A DNA stretch of 64,000 bases from Malus domestica (lineage: Eukaryota; Streptophyta; Magnoliopsida; Rosales; Rosaceae), in contig NC_091671.1 in NCBI RefSeq assembly GCF_042453785.1, positions 36,781,001 through 36,845,000 of the forward strand, in the 5' to 3' direction. Made by a program: the position numbers and the translations under genes. Of this stretch, positions 1 to 12,376 are shown in pieces. Position 1 is the first letter of the stretch; every line of letters begins with the position of its first letter. The notes under the pieces were generated by a model. The model was given only the letters and a program-made list of their open reading frames with translations, ran no database searches and was not told the origin of the DNA.

Positions 1-1700
1 GTTATACTGATGTGTAAAGAAGGCAGCATGCCAAAAAAAAAAAAGTACGTCTAGTACTCCAAAAATTATTCGGCAGCCTACCGTTATTATCACCAACCAG
101 GTGATCAAAAGTACATCCAGTACTCCAAAAATTATTCGGCAGCCTGCCGCTATTATCACCAACCAGGTGATCAAAAGTAAATCCAATACTCCAAAATTAT
201 TCGGCAGCCTGCCCCTATTATCACCCATTAGGTGATCAAAAGTACTCCAAAATTATTCGGCAGCCTGCCGCTATTATCACCCACTAGGTGATCAAAAGTA
301 CGTCCAGTACTCCAAAATTATACATGAACATCACTCATGTCAATCATACATAAACATTCATGAACATCACTCATGTCAACATTCATGAGCATCACTCATG
401 TCAACATATATGAGCATCACTCATGTCAATCAACATAAACATTCATGAGCATCACGCATGTCAATCAGCTTCGAAAGCTTCATTTACAGAGCTCCAGCTT
501 CGAGAGCTCCAACTTCAAAAGCTTCATTTACAAAAGTTCCCGCTTCAAAGCTTCACTTGCAAAGCTTCACCTACAAAGCTTCAATGCAGGGTATACAAAT
601 ACCGCCTCCAAACAACCGCCAATTCGGCTCATACATGGATTCAATTTGAAGTCTCCAACCAACAGACTCTATTGACTGAAGACTTGGGGGACTACACTAT
701 GTACCATATATTGGGCTTCTACAATTGGGCCTCATGAAAAATACTTGGAGGACTCTAACCCATTACTTATGTATTGAAGAGCGAGCCCTTATTCTATAAA
801 AGGGACTCCCTCACTTTCATTAAAGAGCACCCATTATTCATGTACTGAGAAGCGAGCCTTTATTTTATAAAAAGGACTCCCTCACCCTCATTAGAGAGCA
901 TCGCCACCAGCTGAGCAACCGCCTCGCTGCGAGCATCACTCCTAACCCATTATTTATGTACTGAGGAGCGCCCTTATTTTATAAAAGGGACTCCCTCACC
1001 ATCATTAGAGAGCATCGCCGCCTACTGAGCAACCGGCTCGCCGCGAGCATCAACTCTAGCCCATCATTTATGTATTAAGGAGCGAGCCTTTATTCTATAA
1101 AAGGGACTCCCTCACCTTCAACGCCACAAGCAGAGCCAACCAAGGCAACATAAGTCACAAGCAGAGCAGCCTCGCAACATGTTCTACTTCTAGTTGAGTA
1201 TCATTTCACATTGAGAAACGCCTCATATCGAGTATCAGTTCTAGACGACATCTAGTTACTTCGGCCCACATATGGACTGAATTTCAAGTCTCTAGCCAAA
1301 AGACTCTCTCGACTGAAGATTTGAGGGACTACTGTTTATACCATACTTAGGACCTCCATATTTAGACCTCGTATAAATATTCGGAGGACTCAAATGTAAT
1401 TATGTAATAGATGAAGGGGCAAATATGTAATAAGTGATGAGCTTTTATTCTATAAAAGGGTCTCCTCACCCTCACAAACCTCAAGCCTCACATCCCCTAA
1501 ATAGAGGTCTCATCCTCACCACAGTCCCTGCTCTCAAACTCTTTCATTCTCTGGGTAACTCCCCTTCACACTTGTAACCCATACATACAGTTAGAGAGAA
1601 ATACAATCAACATCAGTGTGGACGTAACCCAAACATTGGGGTGAACCACGATACATCTTGTGTTCTTTACTTTCTTGCAGATTCACCATCTATGAGCACT
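1..1700. repeat. LTR-like fossil with several tandem-repeat arrays
   Basis: No host gene is seen. Four copies of a roughly 61-bp unit (core ATTATTCGGCAGCCTGCC) fill about 45-315. Short repeats with CATCACTCATGTCAA follow at 325-465, then CTTCA-rich repeats at 470-590. From about 760 to 1130 a module of 110-130 bp recurs, each with CTATAAAAGGGACTCCCTCAC or a close variant. A further TATA-like CTATAAAAGGG lies near 1451. The tail at 1615-1690 (GTGAACCACG, then a CTTTACTTTCTTGCAG stretch) looks like the R-U5 part of a plant LTR. I read this as an old LTR whose promoter region expanded in tandem. No gag or pol is visible and the left end may lie outside the window. Confidence 0.5.
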
Positions 1701-2263
1701 AACTTGTTTTTCGAACTGAGCGTAATCGTCATGGAGCGACACCAAATGCCATAGTTATCACCGGTAGAGGCTTAGAAACAAGCATTATTCCGGTATGATT
1801 GGAATGATGGCGAAAAAGGGACCAAAGGAATCCTTGGAATCACTCTTAGCATCTGAACGTGTCTCCAATGTTTGAAAATGAGACATCCAACTTATAGGAG
1901 TAAGAAGGAGAAGAAAAAAAATTGTAAAGAATCAAAAGCCCAAGTAGAAGTGGAAAAGTTTACCATATTAACGTACCATATCAATTTTATGCTAAAATTT
2001 TGTACCAATTGGTAATGATATGGTAACTGTACCGTTTTGGGCTAAACGCTTCATTGAGTAGGAAAAATTATTTGAGCTTGGACTAGGTTTATTTTAATAA
2101 AAAACCAGGCTATAATTTTATTTAATGAAAAAGACTTAAATTTTAATGAAAAACTCTTAAATTTTAATAAAAAATGACAAAAAAAAAACTTATATTTTAA
2201 TGAAAAATACATAATTTTAATATTTTAAAAAAAAAACTGACGCGCGGACTGCGCGCCCTCATA
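1701..2263. other. AT-rich intergenic, no gene seen
   Basis: Low-complexity AT-rich DNA. The piece at 1960-2045 has ACCATAT/GTACCG motifs resembling DNA at 5590-5730 on the far side of the long LTR-like fossil. The two may be halves of one older repeat, but this is only a resemblance by eye. Confidence 0.4.
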
Positions 2264-2447
2264 CAAACTGTTTATGAAACTTACTATACTATTTATGAAC
2301 TCACTATATTGTTTATGAAACTTGCTACACTGTTTATGAAACTTATTACACTATTTATGAAACTTAACGGTACTACACTGTTTATAAAACTTAATGGTAC
2401 GACACTGTTTATGAAACTTTCTATACTGTTTATGAAACTTAACGGTA
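2264..2447. repeat. 24-bp tandem repeat array
   Basis: About eight imperfect copies of a unit close to CACTGTTTATGAAACTTA, with ACGGTA inserted in some copies. No coding potential. It looks like a minisatellite. Confidence 0.75.
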
Positions 2448-2620
2448 GATGCTCGTCCTAGATTTTCAAGTTCTTTCACCAAAATGCAATAAAAAGATAT
2501 ATATATATAATAAAAAATAAAAAATAAACATGATAGAAATCAATGTCCACGCCATTAAAGTCATGCATGGCTAATAGCTCAATACCATTACTAGAAAATG
2601 GGTGATGAGTCCAACGATGT

Positions 2621-5214
2621 TGTCACAGCCCGTCTCTGATTTTACGAAAATGCACTAGAGGTGAAGGGTTTTTTACTTTCGTTGACCAACGTATAGTGAG
2701 AAGTACGAAATTATTTCAGCGTATTCCTGAAATACTCGACAATACGAGCACAAGAGGATTTGGAGTTACGGTTAAAGTTTTTACGGAACTCTAACCTGAG
2801 AAGTACTTTTACTTTGGTTAATATATATATATATATTTATAAGTATTATTATTTTATTAGTTGTTATTAGAATGATTAGAATATGGGAAAGAAAGAGGGG
2901 AATCGGGAAGAAGAAAAATCAGGGAGAGAGACGTCGAATAGAGGAGGAAGAGCTCCGGGAGTGAGAGAGAGAGAGTTGGAGAATTAGGAGAGGAGAGAGG
3001 AAGGGCTGGCCAACCAGAGAAGAGAGCAGGAGGGAAAGGAGGAAGAAGAAGAACTAGCTAACTGGACTTACGACCCGGTTCCATATTACAACCCGGTTCT
3101 TAACCCGGTCGTATCTCCTTCGCCCGAGGTCCGTTAGAGGTGATTCCAGTGTCTATGGAATGTTCTCGACGAGCCCAACATCCCTGTGGTGGTAGATTAT
3201 CAACTTTCTTGTCAAATTTATTCGAATTGAAGCCGTACACCCACGGTGGTTCCGGCGGGTTTTTCCTTTCTCCGGTGAATTTTGAAATGATTCCTTCCAA
3301 TTACCACCACCATTATACTCCCTTAGAACCCAGGAACAAATCCCAGGCAGTGGTGGAGGCGTCAGAGCATGTTTGAAGGTCGAATCGAATCACACCAAAA
3401 ACTAGGGTTCCGACGGGTTTTGATGAAATTGGAGCCTTTCCAAGCCAAATTGGCTTTGGTCATAGGTATGAAAGTTGTTCTACTCTTTGAGATATTCAAT
3501 TATGTAATTTTTGAGAAATTTTAAAAATAGTTTAATTTTCGGGCGAGCCCGGGCGGCCCGTGCGGCGGCGCGTGGTCAGTGGCCCGCCAATGTCATTCTT
3601 AGCATGTGTTTAATTTTCTAGGTTCATTTTTTATAATTGATTGACGTAAATTGAGTAATTGAACCTAAGTTCGTTACGATTCGTGGTTAGGTGAAAATAT
3701 GAATTGACGATCCGACAGTTGGATCATCACCAATCTTTGATACGTTGTAATACGTTATATTTGAGGATTATAGGAACTTACGGATTGGGAATCCGATTTA
3801 CGGATCTTCCGGAATTGGAGTTGTAAGTTCATAAAATACAATGTTAAACGTCACTTGGTTTTGACAATTGACGGAGATCCGACCGTTGGATGTTAAGGAA
3901 ATTTTAGGATGTTGTTCTAGAGATATATTGTGGACCTCTGGAAGTTATGGATTGGAAATCTGAGTAGCAGATCTTCCGGATCGAAATTTTAGGATGTTGT
4001 TCTAGAGATATATTGTGGACCTCTGGAAGTTATGGATTGGAAATCTGAGTTGCAGATCTTCTGGATCGAACTACGTAGTGACATGTTTTATATAAGTTAT
4101 ATATTCTATGGATAAGAGTTCTGAGATATGGTTTGATAACTGTTTTAGGCACCGAGCGTTCAGGACGCCTTGGTTCTTATGTTAGGGAGTTGTAGCGCAG
4201 ACCCCAGGTGAGTGGGCAGTATTTTCTGTATATACCTATATATTATTGATTTTTCCCAGAAATTGAATTTAAATGAAAGTATGTTTTCAAATGCCATGCA
4301 TGCATATTATATGAAATATGTGAATTAGTATTTGATGTATATATGTTAAATGGTGTTGTGGACGCACAGGTGAGTATCAGGTGAGTTTATATTGTTCATA
4401 TGATTTATTGATGATGTGAATTGTGTTGAGAGCTCATAACCTGCACCTTTGGTGTTAGTGCTTATATTATTCACCCCGCACCACACGCTCACCTTGGATC
4501 CAAGTAGGTGCATGTCGTACAGACCATGAGAGGTGGTTCCGACATGTCGTACAGACCATTAGAGGTGGTTCCAACTTGTAGGTGACTTTAGATATTTATA
4601 CAGCTGTTGATGAGAGAAGCACTAGAGCGTATTCTTACACCATCCTTGTCGTACAGACTACTTCAGGTAGTTCCGATTTATGTGCAGAGTAGTGCCGTAC
4701 AGGTCACAGTTGGTGACTCCGGTTGGGTTGGATATTGAGCTATAGAATTAACAGTACATGATAGCTGCAGGGTCTCCGGTTGATTCCTTATTTCACTTGT
4801 TATATTGTTGCATCCTTATTATGTTTTGATGCATAGCATGACATACTTTCTGGTTTTGATAAAGATTTGTGAATTGAGCTATTTGAAGATTTATATACGT
4901 ATTATATATTATTTTTCTGGGAAAGTATACAGGTTTTACAGCGAGGGGTTAGAAATGTTATTAAATGAAATATTTTCGAAAAACTTTGTTTTACTGACCC
5001 ACTCAATCTTGTTTTGTGCCCCTTCAGGTTCTAGTTAGCAGTGTTGGTGGCTCACGAGGATTCTCACGGTGTTCTGACAGAATTCACAAAAGTAGGACTC
5101 ACCCTCGGGTGTTACATCTTAGTAATTGTATCTTTAAAGCTTCCGAACTGTGTAAATGGTTACGTCACTCTCACGTGACGGCCAACATGCCCTCCTTCGG
5201 GACGGGGTGTGTCA
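2621..5214. mobile_element. Long solo-LTR-like fossil, 2.6 kb
   Basis: The left end reads TGTCACAGCCCGTC and the reverse complement of the right end reads TGACACACCCCGTC, so the block starts TG and ends CA with short inverted ends. It is flanked by GATGT at 2616-2620 and 5215-5219, a 5-bp target duplication typical of LTR retrotransposons; the match runs on to GATGTTGTCA, which leaves a MULE-type reading open. Inside are a purine-rich stretch (2880-3050), a GC-rich patch (3540-3590) and short direct repeats with GTACAGACCAT near 4515-4580. No gag or pol is visible. Family is uncertain; Gypsy-type is a guess from the LTR length. Confidence 0.55.
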
Positions 5215-5224
5215 GATGTTGTCA

Positions 5225-6127
5225 ATAATGTTGCCCTACTCTACCCCCAACCATCCCAACCCACACCTGACCGACTTCTTCCCAACCATACTGCCCCAAA
5301 TGTGGTTTTGAATCGAATAGAATCCACTTCAATTTGAAATTTTAATTTTAGAGGAATAAAATATAATTGAATTATGTTAAAGGGTTATGCAACTAAGGGA
5401 TTGGTTGGGTGCTCTTTGTCTGCACCTTTAGTTAGGTTTTTTTTGTTTTTTGTTTTTTTGTTTTTATATTTCTCTTGTCATTATCATTAAATAAAGTTAT
5501 ATGATGATTTTTGGTTAAAACTCAAAGTTTTGAAGCGTTTTTCATTAGTTTTCCTTTAAAAGAATGACATTGCCATTACTATAACATGCCAACCGAAAAT
5601 TTTTGCATACCGAAATTTGATATACCCATATTTTAGCATGGTAATAGTAATGAATTTTGTCATATCAAAAACTTGGTATGGTAATTAATATAAGGGGTTT
5701 AGTACGATAACCGTACCGAACCCACATCTATGCCAAGGAGGGACTCTGATACCATCTTAAATGTAGGTTTGGAAGCTTTGAAATTTACTTCAATTGCATT
5801 AATTTTGATTGTACTAGAATTCCGGTGTATATAATTACAAGAATCCCTACTGCATAGCTAATTGGTAATTTGGTACAAATTAAGTAATCATCCCATGATG
5901 CTCTCCCTTATTGATGTTGATTGAAGTCTAACGAGGGAAAGTATCATAAGGAAATCATTTGAATTTCTCAATAAGTTTCCATCCTCTCTCTCACGTATAT
6001 ACAGACAAGACATATAAATATAGTAGAAATAAGAGATAAGGAGAAGATAGAAGAGTTTATAATCCCATTATCATTTCTTATAAACCCCTCTCTCTCACTC
6101 TCTCTTTCTCACTATAGAAAAGGACTC
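5225..6127. other. Upstream region of TBL-A with a repeat scrap
   Basis: Positions 5485-5562 match one arm of the foldback repeat around 11591-11750 and 15609-15766 (shared AAAACTCAAAGTTTT). The last 60 bases before the TBL-A start are pyrimidine-rich (CTCTCTCTCACTCTCTC), as in many plant 5' leaders. No other gene is seen. Confidence 0.5.
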
Positions 6128-7388
6128 ATGGGTTTCTGGGTTCATAGTAGTTTTTGCGCTAGGAGTGCAGCTGTTCTCCTCCTCCTTGTTGTTTGTGATT
6201 ACCAAGCGGTTGTATTAGCAAATGGTGCAAGAAGTGATGAATCAATATCATCGTCATCGTCGTGTGATTTCTTCAAAGGGAGATGGGTTTTGGACCAGTC
6301 CTACCCCCTCTACAATCCTTCCTCATGCCCCTTCATTGAGAACGAGTTTACCTGCCAAAAGAATGGCCGTCCCGACCAGATATACACCAAATACAGATGG
6401 CAACCACATGACTGTGATTTAGCAAGGTGCACACCTCTCTCTCTCTCTCTCAGTGATTTCTCTTGTTCTACTTATTATAATGCTTTCTGTTGCTGCAATA
6501 TTATTGCTTATTGTTTTCCTAGTTGTTGGCTTGGTTCATCCTATATATCTTTTTCCTATGTAAGTGCATTCATGAGATATGGACCAGTTTTACTCTTTTT
6601 GCCAGTGTGGCCCTGTAATTTCTGGTGGACCAAAACTAGGGGAAACTTTTTCACTAATTGGTATATAGCAATAATCCTTATGGAACAAGAGTAGAGATAT
6701 TAAGTTCAAATTTTATGTGACAAAAAATAGAAATACATGAAATTTATAAATTTTTCTGTTTATTTTGGAGACATGAATTACAATGTTTACATTTGAAAAT
6801 GACTTGTTTTGGTAATTTTTTCGAAATATGAAAAGTAAATTTAGATCTAGTTGTATGTGTCCCTTTTTTACATTTGAAACACATGAACTTAATTTATATA
6901 CTTCCTGGGGGGAAACATCCTGTGAACAGAGTAAATCAATGTTTTGTTTAAAACAAAATTTGTGGCAAAGGGACCGTGGCCCCTGTGAATACATAAAGCG
7001 ACTCTCCCCCAATGATTTTCCTGAGAAATATAATGTTTGGCTGCATGGAAATGTCGGTGGTTGCAGCCTTTCATCGGTGACACTTACACCTTTTGGTTTG
7101 TGTGAGCTGTGATTGTCTTGGCAATGCAATGGCACAGATGGTGATAGAATTATTAGATTATTTCTTTACTTTTCTAGTCCACCCACCCACTCATATGATA
7201 TGACCTCTACTCATGTGACAATTAATCAAATTATTTATTAAAGACGTGTTAGAGCTCACGGGATTCGGTGGTGCCATATTGTTGTCATGTGAGTTATTCG
7301 TGTTTGATATAAAATAAAATTATCATGTGATTAGGTTCAGAGAAAGAGCTAGGATGATTTTACTACAGCTTATTGTTTTGGACCTAAA

Positions 7389-7441
<53 letters not shown>

Positions 7442-10400
7442 GGGGAGGGAGATCTGATATAAAGAAAATGGGTGGAGAGCGGGAGTTCAGTAAACTCTTG
7501 GTGAAGAACTGCTTTTACTTTAGGCAAGGGAATTGATTTCAAACTCATGATCAGCGGAAACGAAATTTAAAATCTCTTATTTATAAATGAAGAGAATTAC
7601 AACTAGATTTTATACTAGAACTTCTATTAAAAAGATAAAAGTAACGATTTATTAAGAATGTTGATGATAACTACAAAACAATTTGGATTAATTTAAACAT
7701 TACTGTACCCTCAAAAAAATTTATTAGGGCATTTCCATGTAAACAGAAATCCTAATTCTTAATTCCGTGTTAATACATTTGGAATAAATAAATTTACACA
7801 TTTCATCACCTAGCCTGCTAGAAAGAAAACAATGCTAAATCTATATGCATTGAACCTGCAGCCTTCTGCCAGTTCACTGTCATTGAACTGTATGCCTATA
7901 TGGATTATGGGAGTTGTTATTAGTATATTGATAATGTGAATTGTTATTAGTATTTCAAAAGGGGTGTGATATCCACACACATTTTTTTTACTTCTCACAC
8001 ACTCTTCTAATTTTCGGCCGTCGGATCGGATGAAATGAAGAAGATCTAATTGATAGAAATTAACAAAGGTGTGTGAGAAGTAAAAATGGGTGTGTGGATA
8101 TCACACCTCATTTCAAAAATCTTATTTTACATTTCAAATTTTTTATAATTAAAAAAAATAATACACTTGTAAGGAGTGTAGAATAAAATTTTTAAAATAC
8201 TAATAATAAATCTCTTGTTGAATGCATAAGCATATTGTGTACTTAAAATGTCAATCGACACTGAACATAATTTTATACTGTAGTAATATAACATAACTAT
8301 TTGATAGGATGAAAACATTATTGATCTAGCATTTACATGTTTTGCCTGAATAATAGTTTATCCTATGGGAACCTAGCTTAAAGTTTGTGACTACTTTGTT
8401 TTCAGATTTGACGCGCTTGACTTCTTCGAAAGATTTAGAGGGAAGAGCATCATGTTCGTTGGAGATTCATTGAGCCGAAATCAATGGCAGTCCTTGACAT
8501 GCATGCTTCACTCAAATGTACCAACTGCTAAGTATAATGTGACAAGAGTAAACGATGTATCTATCTTCGAATTCATGGTACGTCAAGTTTACATTTTGTT
8601 TTGGCCATTGTTTTTTATTTGTATGAGAATAATTCTACTGTCAAATAGTCTGATACGTTGTTGTCAGGATATATGTAGAATTATTCAATAGTACATTTTT
8701 ATTTGTATATGTAGTCAAAACTGACAATTTATTAACATAATACGCTTAAATTTTTAGCAGAAGATGATAATAGCTGTTTAGTTGATAACCAACGTAATTT
8801 AAGTAAAGTCAAATCACACATAAATTTGGTAAGGTGAGTGCAAAGCATCAATCCTAACAGTTTAGGGGTGTAGTCATCTTGGATTTTAGAGGATTTTAAT
8901 AGACTTTTTTAAGTAACAAATTTTAAAAGATTTTAATAGATTCTACAATCTTACATGGATTTTGACAGATTTATATGGATTTCACTTATAGATTCCTATG
9001 GATTTTTTCATTAATTTCTTAGGACTTTTATCATGTCAATCAACGCGTAGCCTACATATGAATTCATCTCCAGTTTCTTCTCAACTACAAAACACTCCAC
9101 ACAAGTACCCAAACTCAAATCCCCCATGTCCCCACACACTCAAGAACTGTTGCCAAAGTCGTTTCATTAGGCTCAAATCCATCACCCCTTATTTCCCGGA
9201 ACAACCCCACTTCATCTCTAGCACACCCCATCTTGCAATACACAGAAATCAAGGAATTCCACGAAATCAAATCCCTCTTAATAATTTCATCAAACACTTT
9301 CCGTGCAAAAACCCACTCACCACACCTTGCATACATAGTAATCAAAGAGTGACTCACTTGTCCATCCTTATTCAATGGCATCCATGATTTGTATTGGATT
9401 CGAGTAACAACAAACACTCACAAGCTTTAATCGCAACCTTACCAGCAACGACATTGGATTGTTCATCCAATAAAGGCAAAGCACGAAAATCAAACCCATT
9501 TTGGCAGTGGGTGGGTGGGATTGTTCATCCAATATGGCAGTATGTGGGTCACCGGGGGGGGGGGTGAGGGGTGGTGAAAGCAAGTAAGAGAAATGCAGAT
9601 TTGGAAACCTGTTATGTATAGATGGTGAGCTGCTCACTGGGTTCTCAGGTAGGGCCAAAAATGGGGAAGACTATTCCTCTTCTACATATAGAATTCTTCG
9701 TTCTTGAAATGAAATCCTAGGGGTGAATGTTGGATTGTTTATGACATTTGTTATTTATACTTTCAAATCCATCAAAATCATTCACCCATTAAAATCCTAG
9801 CAAATTCTTGATATTTTCACTACACCTAGACTTTTGAGGACTTTTTAAAATCCTAATCAACTACCTATGAATTTGGATGTATTCTTTTAAATCCTTTAAA
9901 ATCCTAATTTGACTACACCATGATTTCAAAATCTTTTAAAATCTCATTGACTACTCCCGAATTTTAAAGTCTATTAAAATACTATCAAATCCTAATTTGA
10001 CTACAAACCCCCTTACACTTTTCATCACTTTCATTTCCACCAACTACTTCACGTGAAATTAATTAATTTGGTCTCGTTTGAAATTAATTTGACCTTTCAA
10101 TTCCCTTGGACAACTACTTGACATGAACTTTTGTCATGATCCTACCAAACACGGAGCACGTGATTCAGTCCCAATTTTCTTTCGGGTAAATGACATGGTG
10201 AAATTTGTAATCAATACCTGCAGGATTATGAAGTTAAAGTGATGCTAGACCGCAATGTATATCTAGTAGATATTGTAAGAGAAAATATTGGGAGGGTCTT
10301 GAAGCTTGATTCAATTGTGGGAGGCAAGTTATGGAAGGATATTGATATGCTCATCTTCAACACTTGGCATTGGTGGAATCGTAGAGGACCCTCGCAACCG

Positions 10401-11300
10401 TAAAGCCTATAACTATTATTTACTATAATATTTAATCATCTTTTGATTAAGTTTTAACTGTATTTAAAAGGTAAATACCAAATTAACTACTATAATTTTG
10501 CAGATGGGATTATGTTGAAGTAGGAGGTCAGAGGAGCAAAGACATTGACCGCATGCTTGCTTTTCAGAAGGCACTCGTGACTTGGGCTGCATGGGTGGAC
10601 TTAAACATTGATCCAGCGAAGTCTAGGGTTTTCTTCCAAGGAATTTCTCCCTCTCATTACAAGTGAGTTCCTTACCTAATATTACTAATCTAAGCTAATC
10701 ATCATTGCAGCACTCCAAAAAAGTTATCATATACTCGCAACACTCTTTCTACTGCAATTTCATTATATTTTCATTAACGAGGAGTGTACCTAGAATGATC
10801 AGTTTGAAGTGTCAAATAACAGCTTTATGAACTGAATTCAATCTTTGGGTGATATATAACACAATAGTTTTAACTTTTTTAATTAGTTGATATCACTGTT
10901 ATAATTTTCGAATAATTTGTTTTGAAAACTTGTTTATGAAGTTTGTTCCCAAGACATCAATCAAATTAATAGTTTCTTATTTTCTTTTCTTAATTGTGAT
11001 TTTAGTGGCAGTGAATGGCATGAACCATGGGCAAGAAATTGTGTAGGGCAGAAGGAGCCTTTGCTTGGGTCGATCTATCCAGGAGCTTTGCCACCAGCTC
11101 TGGGTGTGCTGAAGAATGTGTTAAGCACAATAAAAAAGCCCGTGACATTGCTAGATATAACAAACCTCTCACTCCTGCGCAAGGATGGACATCCTTCAAC
11201 TTATGGGTTGGCAGGCCGCACAGGAATGGATTGTAGTCATTGGTGTCTTTGTGGAGTACCAGACACTTGGAATGAGATTCTCTACAATTTTATTCTTTAA
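6128..11300 (+). CDS. TBL: Trichome birefringence-like (TBL) protein, copy A
   Basis: Five exons: 6128-6426, 8406-8577, 10224-10399, 10504-10662 and 11006-11300, all with GT-AG borders and one open frame of 366 residues. TBL/DUF231 proteins are Golgi enzymes that O-acetylate wall polysaccharides. Exon 1 has a hydrophobic leader (AAVLLLLVV) then the PMR5N region ([27 protein letters not shown]). Exon 2 has the catalytic GDS block ([16 protein letters not shown]). Exon 5 has the DxxH block (DCSHWCLCGVPDTWNE), where CLCG replaces the usual CLPG/CLAG. Length suits the short TBL36-43-type clade. Substrate cannot be read from sequence. Introns 1 and 2 hold a MITE and a PIF-type element, both outside exons. 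First gene of the array. Confidence 0.9.
7397..7438. repeat. (GA)n microsatellite in TBL-A intron 1
   Basis: An uninterrupted GA run of about 40 bases after a short GT run, within intron 1 (6427-8405). A likely length-variable marker. Confidence 0.95.
7961..8109. mobile_element. MULE-like MITE, 149 bp
   Basis: The ends are inverted repeats: GGGGTGTGATATCC at left, GAGGTGTGATATCC as reverse complement of the right end, and the arms continue as a near-perfect hairpin (TCTCACACA / TGTGTGAGA). It is flanked by a 9-bp direct duplication ATTTCAAAA at 7952-7960 and 8110-8118, which fits Mutator-type insertion. No coding capacity. It lies in TBL-A intron 1. Confidence 0.85.
8865..10012. mobile_element. 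PIF/Harbinger-like non-autonomous element with captured PPR fragment
   Basis: The left end GGGGTGTAGTCA pairs with the right end, whose reverse complement is GGGGGTTTGTAGTCA. Both arms continue in related sequence (GATTTTA / TAAAATC). TTA flanks both sides (8862-8864, 10013-10015), the PIF/Harbinger target. No transposase is present. The centre, about 9030-9640, is PPR-gene-derived DNA on the minus strand. The element lies wholly in TBL-A intron 2. Confidence 0.7.
9030..9460 (-). pseudogene. PPR protein fragment inside a transposon
   Basis: The minus frame at 9115-9417 reads QVSHSLITMYARCGE, ARKVFDEIIKRDLISWNSLI and EPNETTLATVL, the signature of consecutive L/S-type pentatricopeptide motifs from a PLS-class organelle RNA-editing protein. 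Beyond the stop at 9115, a neighbouring frame continues with FVVEKKLEMNSYVGYALI, as these proteins do. Upstream PPR-like sequence also lies in another frame near 9375-9440. So it holds about 3 motifs of a gene that would have ten or more, broken by frameshifts. It has no start, no C-terminal domain and transposon ends on both sides: a captured fragment, not a gene. Confidence 0.75.
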
Positions 11301-11590
11301 AACATTCATTATTGAAAACCATCGAAAGGATGGAGATTGGACAAGTTCTTAGAAGGAAATGATATGATTTTAAATGATATTCAAATTTTTACATCTCTTT
11401 GTTTTTAGTGTGGATCAAATTAAGAGTTTCTGCGGTCGTTTTCAAGTTAGAATTGCGATATGGAAAATCATGCTTGAGCTTAAATTATTGTGGACTAGTT
11501 TTGTCTGCACCGAGAAAATACACTTGTTTTTCATATATATATTTGCTGCCGACAATCATTGCAACTATTTACTTTTTTTTTTTTTTTTTA

Positions 11591-11750
11591 GGAAAACTAA
11601 TGAAAAAGGTTTGAAAACTTTGAGTTTTAACGATAAAGATAAAATAAAGGGTAAAGTGAATAGTACCATGATTGATTTTTTAGTGTAAAAATATGGATTT
11701 TTATTAAAGTGAACAGTACCGAGAACTTTTCATTAAAGTTCCCTTTTTTT
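11591..11750. repeat. Left arm of a foldback (long-TIR) element
   Basis: This 160-bp arm (AAAACTTTGAGTTTTAACGA, GTGAATAGTACC, GTGAACAGTACCGAG) is repeated in inverted order at 15609-15766. The two arms bracket the PIF/Harbinger element. A third, partial copy is at 5485-5562. Confidence 0.8.
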
Positions 11751-12376
11751 ATTTGGTACTAGATCATTTCCCTTCACACCGTTGGAAGCTGGAAAAAGAA
11801 CATTGTTTTCTACAAAAAAAAGACAAGGTTTTCTTTAGACCATCTCCAACCCTTGGGCTAAAAGCCAAATTTTTTAGCCCAGAAACATCTTTTCTGCTCC
11901 AACCCTTTTGGCCTAAAATTTTAGCCCGGAATTATTAAAAATGAATTTAGGCTATTTTTTTTTCTTAAATCAATTTTTTTTAAATAAATATGTAGATTAT
12001 TGTAAATTAATTTTATGAACATTTTAATCTAAAAAAATTTAAATTCCGATAAATATTGAAAAATCATTAAATTTTTCACAAAGCAAGCTACTTTCACTAA
12101 CCTTTCAACTTTCATCAACCGTTCATCTTTCACCAACCGTTCAACTCCAAACTTTCAACTTTCACCAACCGTTCAACACAAAACTTTCAACTTTCACCAA
12201 CCGTTCAACACAAAACTTTCAACTTTCACCAACCGTTCATCAATTATCCTCTATATAAACACAGGTCCAATATTAGTTGATCACAAAATCTTTCAACCTT
12301 CAATCATCCTCTATATTCACCAATCTTTCAACTTTCAAAGAGTTTTTGTTTCTTAAAAATTCTCAATATCTCATCA

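Noticed and set aside
1-320. CRISPR-like array from the 61-bp repeats
   Set aside because: The repeats are contiguous without unique spacers, and this is a plant nuclear LTR.
3140-3376. 78-residue frame inside the 2.6 kb LTR-like fossil
   Set aside because: It does not look like gag or any known protein and sits in non-coding LTR-like sequence.
6713-7135. 140-residue minus frame in TBL-A intron 1
   Set aside because: No recognisable domain; it lies in an AT-rich intron with no repeat ends or splice support.
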